DNA of 64,000 nt. Origin: Cepaea nemoralis. Lineage: Eukaryota > Mollusca > Gastropoda > Stylommatophora > Helicidae. This document shows, one piece after another, positions 44,596 to 53,326 of the stretch. The notes below the pieces were generated by a model. The model worked only from the letters and a program-made list of their open reading frames with translations. It did no database searches and was not told the DNA's origin. Made by a program: the position numbers and the translations under genes. Numbering within the stretch: position 1 is the first letter of the stretch; each line of letters opens with the position of its first letter. Location: positions 1 to 64,000 of the forward strand of contig JACEFZ010005131.1 in NCBI GenBank assembly GCA_014155875.1, read 5' to 3'.

Positions 44596-44955
44596 AAGAC
44601 GGTGTTGTCATCTTAATGTAACTTATTTAGATTATGTCTACCAACCAGGATCCCTGACATATTTTCTGTTTATCTCATTATATATTCACTGTACAATGAG
44701 AACAAATCAGGAGACAATACAGAACCTTGTCTGACGCCATTCTTTATACACTGAAATGTTCCTACAAGGTTGTTGATTCCTATGGCTGCTGTTTGCTGTT
44801 CCTTATTATTCACAGATCTTTGCTGTCGATGGTTAGTCGCTCTAGTAATTGTATTATTTCTCCATGCTTCATATTGTCAAATGCTTTTGTGTAGTTTATG
44901 AAGCATAAGTATATATCTGTGTTTACTTCTATAGCTCTTTCTACTAGTGTCCTGA
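44596..44955 (-). pseudogene. RTE-like LINE ORF2, RT active-site part (split by a LINE insertion)
   Basis: Minus-strand translation: RTLVERAIEVNTDIYLCFIN then YTKAFDNMKH (motif A), GVRQGSVLSPDLFSLY (motif B), and a decayed approach to the ADDTVL active site, which is cut at 44,609 by the insertion. The upstream edge is lost in a TATATATATATA tract at about 44,958. Confidence 0.8.
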
Positions 44956-44984
44956 GAATATATATATATATATAGCGTTTTGTT

Positions 44985-45190
44985 TTGTTTTTTGCCCATT
45001 CCCTCCACACATCCACATTATAACAGGTGTTGGAAATGTCCACCACTGGCTTCCAGACATTAGTTCTTGAATGGTGATTCGGATTGCTTCTTTCGTGTCC
45101 TCAATTGTGTGTAAATTATTTTTGTAAACATTTCCTTTCAAAAACTCCATAGAATTACCCCAGCAGACGACAGTCTTTCGCTGCATATTG
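44985..45190 (-). pseudogene. Mariner-type transposase C-terminal fragment
   Basis: Minus-strand translation has FLKGNVYKNNLHTIEDTKEA followed by IRITIQEL. This matches the C-terminal pattern (KVYxNxPHTIEELKxxIRxEI) common in mariner-type and related transposases. Only about 65 codons remain, without catalytic residues. It lies just inside the right terminal inverted repeat and fits the shell at 41,602-45,280. Confidence 0.6.
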
Positions 45191-45217
45191 CTTCACGATG
45201 GACTGCGGGGGCACATT

Positions 45218-45280
45218 TTTTGATGACGCCATCAAATTTGTTTTACCTACAAAGTGTAGTGAGACTTTACAAACACCCTG
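45218..45280 (-). repeat. Right terminal inverted repeat of the mariner-type shell
   Basis: Reverse complement of 41,602-41,665 with a few substitutions (for example GGTAA against TGTAG). Confidence 0.85.
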
Positions 45281-45299
45281 TATATAGATGAACTGACAC

Positions 45300-45765
45300 T
45301 CGAGGGATGTTGTTGTCAACAGTTCACCTTCTGGGCTGACTTCCTTTTAATTGGTACCCATTGCAGACTTCCCCCGCCCCGAGGAGGGGAATGGGTGGGG
45401 GAGGGGGGAGGGGGGTTAAACGCATGACTATCGAACCATCAGGCAAGTCTGCTAGGCATTACTCTACCACGGCTTCCAGACTATCGATTTACATCGCGCT
45501 ATCTTTGTTTTGTCTAGGAAATTTTTCAGCTGTAATTTTCTCATAGTCATTAGTGAATTAATAGCCACATTTGCACACATTGGCGACCCATCGTTTAGTG
45601 CGTTGTGGCGTGTGTAATGTGTACGCTTATGGCAACTTGCGCGGTACAAGATTACATTGTGTGTTAGTGTGAGCGGGTGAAACGCGAGGTCATAATGGAG
45701 CAGGTATTACAGGGGAAATGAATTGCATTATAGGAATGGAGTCAAAGGCGGCCACTTCTTCATTA
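45300..45765. other. No gene recognised; G-rich tract inside
   Basis: Holds the G-rich tract at 45,376-45,418 and otherwise unremarkable sequence before a SINE head. Confidence 0.45.
45376..45418 (+). repeat. G-rich tract with quadruplex potential
   Basis: GAGGAGGGGAATGGGTGGGG followed by GAGGGGGGAGGGGGG: at least five closely spaced runs of three or more G on the plus strand, with loops of 1-3 bases. This fits the simple G-quadruplex rule. Confidence 0.7.
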
Positions 45766-45767
45766 GG

Positions 45768-45900
45768 AAGCCGTGTAACGCAATGGCTAGCATACTTGCC
45801 TGGCCACCTGGTGGTCATTGGTTCGAATTCTTAAAGCGGCGGGTTTTTAAAAGTGACCTAGGCTCGCCGGTCGATTCAACCTAAACTGCCTGTGTCATCC
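45768..45900 (+). mobile_element. tRNA-derived SINE head (family E)
   Basis: A-box-like TAACGCAATGG near 45,776 and B-box GGTTCGAATTC near 45,821. The following sequence is not tRNA-like, so it is a SINE or retropseudogene rather than a tRNA gene. Confidence 0.6.
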
Positions 45901-45983
45901 AGGACCTGCCTCGTCTTAGTCTATGACCCTTGACCATATCCATGGCTGCATGCAGCGGGTGAAGCAAGAGCAACACACATCAA

Positions 45984-46520
45984 GGTGACATAGTCATCTA
46001 CACCGATGGATCAGTGGTGAGAAACAGACGTAGTGGCTGGGGCTTTATTGCAAAGGCTAATGGACGAGTCTTGAAAAAGGAGAGCCTAGCATATGAGACT
46101 ACGACCTCCAGCATGAGAATAGAGGTGGAGGCAGTAACAGCGGCATTCCGGTGGCTAGAGAAGACTACTGCAACACACGTTGTGTTCATTACGGATTCAA
46201 AGAATATGCTTAGCAAGGTGGAGAAAGGAATGTTTCGTGTGGAATGATTGTGAGAATTGTATGGATATTTTGCCCTGGCCATTCGGGTGTACGGGGGAAT
46301 GAACAGGCTGATAGGCTAGCAGGGAATGCACCTCTTGGTGGTAGTTTGCCTATGGACAAGGGAGAGGTGGTCGTGCGCTTGTGGGACCAGGTGAAGAAGG
46401 CGGAGGAACAGATTGAGAACCCATTTGTGGAAAGAATGAGATTGCGGGGGATCGGCAGGGGTTCTGGAAGAATCTCAAAACTGAGCGGGAAGACCAGGAG
46501 AACTTTTAATCAGATAGCGG
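45984..46520 (+). pseudogene. Second I-like LINE, RNase H domain (5' part, split by Gypsy-2)
   Basis: IVIYTDGSVVRNRRSGWGFI (first Asp) at about 45,990; SSMRIEVEAVTAAFRWLE (Glu) near 46,110; FITDSKNML (Asp) near 46,190; then, after a one-base shift near 46,243, FCPGHSGVRGNEQADRLAG near 46,270. This is the RNase H of a family related to but distinct from the LINE at 42,567. The coding sequence is cut at 46,520 by Gypsy-2 and resumes after 55,463. Confidence 0.85.
46516..46520 (+). repeat. Gypsy-2 target-site duplication (left), AGCGG
   Basis: AGCGG immediately before the 5' LTR is repeated at 55,464-55,468 immediately after the 3' LTR. Five-base duplications are usual for Ty3/Gypsy integrases. 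Confidence 0.95.
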
Positions 46521-48657
46521 TGTGGCGAAACGCCAGTGGCTCATGTCAACATGCCTTCTTTGATTTTGGGAAAACAGGGGGAAACGGCTTTCGGAAGCTC
46601 TCGGTTCTCTTGTTCGCTCAATCATGAAAGATAGTTCTTTGGGGTTACCTTCATAACACAATCTTTATATGGAGCAAGTAGATATAGGTCTTTTCTTTCG
46701 GGTAGACCCGATGGAGCGCCCTGCGCCAAATGTGCACTGGTGCGGCTTCTGGAGGATTCATGTCCGTTTCTACTGATCGCCATCCACGGCCGAATGTCAA
46801 GAGTTCAAGTTAAAGATTGAGACATTTTTAAAGGTTTCCTACTGGTGGAATGAAAAGGTAAACTTGGGGTTTCTTTGGTCCAGCCAAAACTTGGCCTATA
46901 AATATCTATTGTCTTAACGACTGAGAGGATATGGCGAAACAGCAGTCTTGCCATATTGGAAAGGGGGTGACCGTTAGCAAATCTGGCTACGCGTCTTGAT
47001 CTTGGCATGGCAAGGGAACAAATCTGAAGAATAAATAGTTACCAAATGATATCGCTTGTTCTTGGCAGCCGATAGACGAGTGCTATCTTCTTCCTACGGC
47101 TTACCGTTACTTAGTAGCATCTCTCATTTAAATATAAGCACATTAGATAGCTACGGTGTGCTGGAAGGAGGGAAGGGCTCCTTGGGGAGGGGGTCCACCA
47201 ATCTATGATCTATCTTCTTGAGCCGGAAGAGGCTATCCACGGTGCTATCTCTTTCGTCTTTTAGTCGATAGGATGATGTGGGGATTATAAATAAACTTCG
47301 TTATCTTATAGAGAGAACCTGCATTCCTCTGAATCTACGTGTTAGGTGAGGCACTGCCGGTACATTGCGGCGACAGCTCAGACAAGAGCAGCAGCCAGAA
47401 GAGGTAGTATCTTCTTTCATATTCTTGCTGGGAATGGGGAACTCCACTGCATGCCATACAACCCCACTACTATACTAGTAGTTAACGGGGAGAAACACAC
47501 AGATTACTAGGCGCACCACACCACAAGATCTTGGTTGTGAGAAAGGCATGGTTTGCGAGGGAGAGAGAAGCTGGGAAATGAATGTGCCCAATAATAATAA
47601 AGGCAGGGTATGAGTGAGGAGAGTGATTCGTGTATGTAACAGGGTGCATCGGGTAGCCGACCGGACGTCTACAGATTGGAGGTCTATGCAAGCCAGGACG
47701 TAGCCAATCCAGGGGCTACCTGACATGTCCGACGCATCCAAGCCAGCCACTTATAAACTGGTGTTGGTAAGCCGAAATGCATAACTAATATGTGGTGCTT
47801 GAGTCAGCTTGATCCCTCACTCGAATGTTTGTCCTTTCCAGGGTCCTTCTTTTGGAAGTATGAACAGAGCTGAAGGTCTCGACAGGGCTCTACGCAGAAA
47901 GTATGTTTATGACTATGCCATGGCAAGGTTTGGGCCATGCCAGCTGTAAGGATATGATCTCTACGAGATAGAGCCACTGCTGACCTTGAAAGAATGACCA
48001 TCAGCTGTACTGACACATCACCAGTCATCTCGATACGTTTGGATTGAGTCCTTTTGTATTATTGGCTGGACCCCGCCAATCACTCAGACACACCCATTAT
48101 TATATGAGAACTATTCTCCAGGACATTATTTCCTACCTGACATTATGCCAGGTGATTCCATGGCACTTCCCTAGAACATTTGATAACTAAAGTGGTCCAT
48201 GGAAACTTGGAAGTTTGGTCTACAGAAGGCTGTTGTACGTACAACCAATTACCTGGAAGGAAGGAGATTCTTGCACACTCGGTGAGCTGTGTGTGGACGG
48301 ATCGGACAGTGTATGAAGCTGGGTCTGTGAATCTAGCTACCTGAGGCTCTGTGCCTGAACGTTATCCTTGTTGTGTCTGTTTAGAACTATCTGTTTTATC
48401 TGCCTTGATGTTTTCCTGTGCTGTTCTTGATTAGGTTAATAAAATTACTTTCAAGTTATTCTGACAATCGCCATGTTATTTATGCGACAGCCAGAAATAC
48501 ACCTTAGAGGTTAGGTCCCGAGGTTGAAAGACAGAGTGACAGTGAGTCCAGGGAACGGAGGAGGGTTGGCAAGCAAAAACCTATCAAAGTCAGGGCAATA
48601 GAATAATATTGAATATTGTTACATAGTTACTTGGGACCCTCCACGTAGCTTGTTACA
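46521..48657 (+). repeat. Gypsy-2 5' LTR
   Basis: Starts TGTGGCGAAACGCC and ends CTTGTTACA. It carries AATAAA at 48,438-48,443. The frames inside the LTR (for example minus strand 47,475-47,750) are repeated unchanged in the 3' LTR and resemble no protein. I did not find a clear TATA box. Confidence 0.95.
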
Positions 48658-48662
48658 ATTTC

Positions 48663-48680
48663 TGGGGGCACGTCCCGGGA
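48663..48680 (+). other. Gypsy-2 primer-binding site
   Basis: TGGGGGCACGTCCCGGGA begins 5 bp after the LTR end, with the TGG expected to pair with a tRNA CCA end. The tRNA was not assigned. About 220 bp of leader follow before the gag-pol ATG. Confidence 0.7.
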
Positions 48681-48901
48681 TATTTGAAATCCTGGTGGAG
48701 TTCTGGCTGATATAGTGATAGGGGACAGATATCCTTGTCTACTATCAATAGGTTCTGCCTACCGTGCCTGGCTATTGTCTGTACTCTGCCTGACACAGAC
48801 TGACCGACATATGACGTGTTGTGGTCGTATAAACTATCCAATTGTTATTTGATCGATAAAGTTTTGATATAGAATTGTATACATTTACCCGCTGAGTTAA
48901 G

Positions 48902-51900
48902 ATGGCATCAGCGAAATTTAATGTTGCAGAAGTACAGGCTAAAGGTCGAGAGATGGGCTACGATGGTGTAGAGTTACAAAAATATGTTCAGGAAGTTGAA
49001 AGAGACTTCAGACAGGCTGAGCGCGAAGTTAGGAAATTTGAGATCGAGCGTGAAGCTAAGAAAATAGAAGCTGACCGTGAAGCTAAGAAAATAGAAGCTG
49101 ACCGCGAAGCTAAGAAAATGGAAGCTGAGAGCGAAACTAAGAAAAGGGAAGCAGAACAGGCCGTCAGAGACCATGAGTTCCGCATGAGGGAGTTGGAGCT
49201 TAGAGCTAAAACTGCCAAGGAAAGCGAGGGTGCAGTGGGAGGCACAGTTCTACCGGACTCAACAACTTCTGGTGGCGGTCCATATCAGGCAATGAAGTTC
49301 CCTTTGCTCCCGTTCGATGAACACAAAGAGAAGATCGACCAGTATCTTCAAAAATTCCAGTCGATGGCTTTGGCTATGGGACTGGAACGTGGGAAATGGA
49401 ACTTGAAACTCTCGCAGGGCCTGAGGGGGACCGCGTACGAGGTCTACTCAAGGTTGCCACCTGGTATGGAGAATGACTATGAAGCTCTGGAGAAAGCATT
49501 ATTGAAAAGGTTCCAGATGACAGCTCATAATTATCGACAGCAGTTCAGAAAGTCGAAGAGAGAACCAGGGGAGATGTTCGCAGCCTACAGTGTTCGACTG
49601 AAGTCTTACCTTTTGAAGTGGATGTCATTAGCTGGCTTTGCTAACGACTATGAAAGTTTAGAAGAATTAGTGGTCGTGGACCAAATGAAAAGGATGATGC
49701 CGAAGCCATTGCAAACTTTCTTGCTAGAAAATGGGGCAGAGAAGTTAGACTTGGTAAATACATTAGCGGAAAGGTATGTGCTAGCTCATGGAGATAATGG
49801 GGAACTGTCACAACCCAATCCCCGATCACCAGACACTTGGTCTGGAAAGAAGAAGAACCCTAAAACAACCCACACTAAAAAGGAGGATCCTTTCGATAAA
49901 GTTCCAATTAAGAAACCCTCTGGTAAGAGTCCACCTGGATCTCCTAAAAGAAAGTGGAGTGAAAAGTGGTGCGCCTACTGCAAATCTCCCACACACAATA
50001 CAGCCGATTGCCGGCGCAAACAGAAAAACTCTCACTATGCTGCCTGTCTTGTAGAAACCGGGGAAGGGTCTAACAAGGAGGTAGAAGGGAGGGGTCTTGA
50101 GAACAAAGATTTAGAAAAACCACCAGTAGTAGAGACGATACTTGTGAACGGACAACCAGTTGAGTGTCTCTATGACACAGGTCTGCAGTTTGAGGCTGTA
50201 ATTTCATCACACTTAGTGAGCCCAGAGCAGCTAACCGGGGAATCTATTGAGATTCAAACGGCGACAAAGAGTGCGGTAGCGATGTCTCTTCCAATTGCGA
50301 AGGTGGACATCAAATCAAAATATGTTACCGGCACTATACAGGCAGCCGTTCTGCTCGATCCTATCTTCCCAATGATCTTGGGTTGTCGCTACGTCTTTCT
50401 AGGGATTCCAACCGAACCCATGTACGTAGGGGCGATGCAAACCAGATCTCAATCGGAGGATGAGCAGACGCCGGCCTTGATCGTGAATCCCTTGCCTGGG
50501 GAGTTACGAGCTGCTCAAAGCCAGGATGCTACTTTGCAACCTTGCTTCAACCAGTTGCCAAAAAGTTCTGACCCACCAAGACGGGGTCAGTATTATATGA
50601 AGAATCGGTTACTGTACCGGAGAGCCGGAGTGGAGGAACGCCAGCATGGACAGCTGGTAGTTCCTAAGGCTTATCGGGAACAGCTTCTTCATATGGGACA
50701 CACCATTTCTTTCAGTGGACATATGGGTGTCGGGGCAACTCTCCAGCGCATTTCCTGCCATTACTACTGGCCAGGGATGACTGGAGACGTGCGTAGGTAC
50801 GTCAAGTCGTGCCCAGAGTGTCAGCGTGTGGCACCAAAACACTGGACGGCTCCGGTAGTCTTGGGTGACATGCCCATTATGAACTCTCCTTTCGAGAGAG
50901 TTGCCATCGATCTTGTTGGTCCTCTTCCTCGGACTAGGAAGAGGAATAAGTACATTCTCACGATGGTGGATTGCTGTTCCATGTGGGGTGAGGCGATACC
51001 TTTGGCCACAATCGACTCTAAGCGAGTGGCTGATGCACTGATGGAGACCTTTACTCGGTTGGGATTTCCCAACCAGATCCTAACGGACAATGGGTCTCAG
51101 TTCTGTGGTAAGCTGATGGAAGAAGTCTTTCGTATCTTCCAGACTAACCACATTCACACAAGCCCGTACCACCCTCAGTCTAATGGGCAAGTAGAGAGGT
51201 TTAATGGTACCTTGATGACCATGCTTCGGAAGCTGGCTCAAGAGAAACCAGACAGATGGGATGAGTATATCTCAGCCGCCTTGTTCGCCTATCGGGAGGT
51301 TCCCCATGGGTCGACCGGGTTGCCACCAGCCACTCTACTATTCGGGAGACCTATTAAGGGTCCCTTAGAAGCCCTATTGAGATGTTGGACAGAGGAGGAA
51401 ACTTCCGAAGACGTTGTATCCTCATATAAATACGTCGAAGAGTTAAAGAAGAAACTCCAGACGGGTTGGGCTTTGGCAGCTCAGAATCTAAGGGCAGCCA
51501 GAAAGAGACACGCGGCCTACTACAATAGAAGGACAAAAGATAGGTCTCTTAAAGTGGGGGATCGGGTTCTGTTGTTACTTCCAGTGGGTTCCCATAAACT
51601 CGAAATTGGTTGGCAGGGACCTTTCCCGGTGGAAAGGGTTGTGTCCCGAACCAACTATGCCATCCGGATCAGGGGGAAATCTAAAATCTTCCACATTAAC
51701 CTCCTCAAAAGGTATGAAGAACGATCTGATGGTACCTCTCTCCCACTTATGACTATGGCGGTCGCGATGGAAACTGAATCGGGCGAAGACGCGGATAGGG
51801 AGTATCCTTTACACTCGGGGGAAACCTATAGGGATGTACATATTAATCCTGATCTGTCGGCTGAAGAAACCGACCGGGTCATCCGTTTGTTGGAGTCCCA

Positions 51901-53299
51901 TCAGCAGATTCTTACCGATCGGCCAGGGCGAACAGGGTTAGTCGAGTTTGATATGACTCTGACTACCCAAGACCCTGTTCGCCAAAAAATATATCCAGTG
52001 CCCTTTTCGAAAGAGAAGGCCCTGGAAGCGGAAATCCAGAAGCTTCTGGACGATGACATCATCACTCCTTCGACTTCTCCTTATAATGCCGGGGTTGTCT
52101 TGTTGAGGAAGCCCAGTGGGGAGCACCGCCTATGTATCGATTACAGGCATTTAAACAGATGTACGACATTCCAAGTTGAACCGTTACCGAACACAAATCA
52201 ACTGTTTGCCAGACTAAATAAGGCAAAGTATTTTTCAAAAATTGATCTAAGCAGGGGATATTATCAGATCCCTGTGAAACCCGAGGTTCGCCCCTGGCTC
52301 GCCTTCAGTACTCCGAGTGGGCATTACGAATTCAAGGTGATGCCATTTGGGCTGAGCAATGCGCCCAGTGTGTTCACTCGCATGATGAGAATGTTATTAG
52401 ACCCTTTAAAGGATCCCTCGGTGGTCTCGTTTATGGATGATATTCTCATCGCGTCTGACAATCTGAGTGATCACCTGAGGTCCTTGGGACAGATCTTCAA
52501 AAGGTTAAAAGAGGAAGGGTTAACCGCCCGTCCAGCCAAATGCATGATTGGCTATCAATCCTTGGAATTTCTGGGACATACTATTACCCCAGGGGGACTG
52601 GTACCGGAAGAAAAGAATATTGAAAAGGTCCGTCTCGCACCCCGTCCTAAATCCAAAAAAGATGTTAGGTCTTTCTTGTCTCTGTGTGGGTTTTACCAGA
52701 AATTTATTCCAAAGTTCAACGAAATTGCGGCGCCGTTAACCGAGACTCTGAAGAAAGGATCGCCAGATCTTATAATCTGGACCCCGAGCTGTGAAGAAGC
52801 TTATGGGAGGCTGAAACAGGCTTTGGTGGATAGGCCAGTCCTGCAACTCCCAAATTTGGAGAAAACGTTTGTTCTAAGAACCGACGCGAGTAACATAGGG
52901 ATTGGGGCAACTTTGTTGCAGGAAGGGCGAGATGATGCTTCGGTGCTATGTCCGGTGGCGTATGCAAGTAGAAAACTGTTACCCGCCGAACGGAATTACT
53001 CCACAGTCGAACGGGAATATCTGGCTCTAGTGTGGGCGGTACAGAAATTTCAACCTTATCTGTATGGAGTACCGTTCAAAGTGCAGTCCGACCATCAACC
53101 TCTGACCTTTTTGGCAACTTCTAAGAAACTGAACGCGAGGTTAATGAGATGGTCATTGCTCCTACAACCGTATCAGTTCACGGTCGAATACATCCCCGGA
53201 AGGGAGAATGTGGGAGCCGATTTCCTATCACGACATCCTATGGTTGAATGTGAGGGTGGGGTCATTCGAACAGAACCTCTGGTAGTCGAAAGTTCGTAG
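48902..53299 (+). CDS. gag-pol: Gypsy-2 Gag-Pol polyprotein, order Gag-PR-IN-RT-RNaseH (intact)
   Basis: 1,465 codons in one frame, starting in a good context (AAGATGG). Residues about 1-105 form a charged coiled coil with 9-residue repeats around EAKKIEADR. A gag domain at about 135-300 is followed by the zinc knuckle CAYCKSPTHNTADC (357-370). Protease has YDTG (D425). Integrase (about 590-930) has HMGH..SGH and CPEC zinc ligands, D669 (VAIDLVGP), D729 (LTDNGSQF) and E765 (NGQVERF), a D-x35-E spacing, and a GPF module (WQGPFPVERV, about 904-913). RT (about 1,030-1,270) follows, with the CIDYRHLN segment, IDLSRGYYQ and FMDD (D1179, D1180). RNase H has LRTDAS (D1328), REYLALVWAV and the SDHQPL segment. 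There is no internal stop and no frameshift between Gag and Pol. All key catalytic residues are present, so the protein looks functional. Confidence 0.95.
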   Translation: MASAKFNVAEVQAKGREMGYDGVELQKYVQEVERDFRQAEREVRKFEIEREAKKIEADREAKKIEADREAKKMEAESETKKREAEQAVRDHEFRMRELELRAKTAKESEGAVGGTVLPDSTTSGGGPYQAMKFPLLPFDEHKEKIDQYLQKFQSMALAMGLERGKWNLKLSQGLRGTAYEVYSRLPPGMENDYEALEKALLKRFQMTAHNYRQQFRKSKREPGEMFAAYSVRLKSYLLKWMSLAGFANDYESLEELVVVDQMKRMMPKPLQTFLLENGAEKLDLVNTLAERYVLAHGDNGELSQPNPRSPDTWSGKKKNPKTTHTKKEDPFDKVPIKKPSGKSPPGSPKRKWSEKWCAYCKSPTHNTADCRRKQKNSHYAACLVETGEGSNKEVEGRGLENKDLEKPPVVETILVNGQPVECLYDTGLQFEAVISSHLVSPEQLTGESIEIQTATKSAVAMSLPIAKVDIKSKYVTGTIQAAVLLDPIFPMILGCRYVFLGIPTEPMYVGAMQTRSQSEDEQTPALIVNPLPGELRAAQSQDATLQPCFNQLPKSSDPPRRGQYYMKNRLLYRRAGVEERQHGQLVVPKAYREQLLHMGHTISFSGHMGVGATLQRISCHYYWPGMTGDVRRYVKSCPECQRVAPKHWTAPVVLGDMPIMNSPFERVAIDLVGPLPRTRKRNKYILTMVDCCSMWGEAIPLATIDSKRVADALMETFTRLGFPNQILTDNGSQFCGKLMEEVFRIFQTNHIHTSPYHPQSNGQVERFNGTLMTMLRKLAQEKPDRWDEYISAALFAYREVPHGSTGLPPATLLFGRPIKGPLEALLRCWTEEETSEDVVSSYKYVEELKKKLQTGWALAAQNLRAARKRHAAYYNRRTKDRSLKVGDRVLLLLPVGSHKLEIGWQGPFPVERVVSRTNYAIRIRGKSKIFHINLLKRYEERSDGTSLPLMTMAVAMETESGEDADREYPLHSGETYRDVHINPDLSAEETDRVIRLLESHQQILTDRPGRTGLVEFDMTLTTQDPVRQKIYPVPFSKEKALEAEIQKLLDDDIITPSTSPYNAGVVLLRKPSGEHRLCIDYRHLNRCTTFQVEPLPNTNQLFARLNKAKYFSKIDLSRGYYQIPVKPEVRPWLAFSTPSGHYEFKVMPFGLSNAPSVFTRMMRMLLDPLKDPSVVSFMDDILIASDNLSDHLRSLGQIFKRLKEEGLTARPAKCMIGYQSLEFLGHTITPGGLVPEEKNIEKVRLAPRPKSKKDVRSFLSLCGFYQKFIPKFNEIAAPLTETLKKGSPDLIIWTPSCEEAYGRLKQALVDRPVLQLPNLEKTFVLRTDASNIGIGATLLQEGRDDASVLCPVAYASRKLLPAERNYSTVEREYLALVWAVQKFQPYLYGVPFKVQSDHQPLTFLATSKKLNARLMRWSLLLQPYQFTVEYIPGRENVGADFLSRHPMVECEGGVIRTEPLVVESS

Positions 53300-53326
53300 G
53301 GTTCGACTTTCTTAAGATGGGGCCTA
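53300..53326 (+). other. Gypsy-2 polypurine-tract region
   Basis: Between the stop and the 3' LTR the sequence contains AAGATGGGG, a short purine run 4 bp before the LTR. It is the likely plus-strand primer but is short and followed by CCTA. Confidence 0.5.

Larger units (their letters stand above)
41602..45280. mobile_element. Mariner-type DNA transposon shell carrying nested LINEs
   Basis: Terminal inverted repeats of about 60 bp starting CAGGGTGTTTGTAAAGTCTC at 41,602 (+) and ending at 45,280 (minus), flanked on both sides by TA (41,600-41,601 and 45,281-45,282), the Tc1/mariner target duplication. A decayed transposase C-terminus lies just inside the right repeat. The rest is filled by an RTE-like LINE and an I-like LINE. 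Confidence 0.8.

Noticed and set aside
47475..48028. Minus-strand frames inside the Gypsy-2 LTR, repeated at 54,281-54,834
   Set aside because: Identical because LTRs are identical. No known protein family, and LTRs of this type are non-coding.
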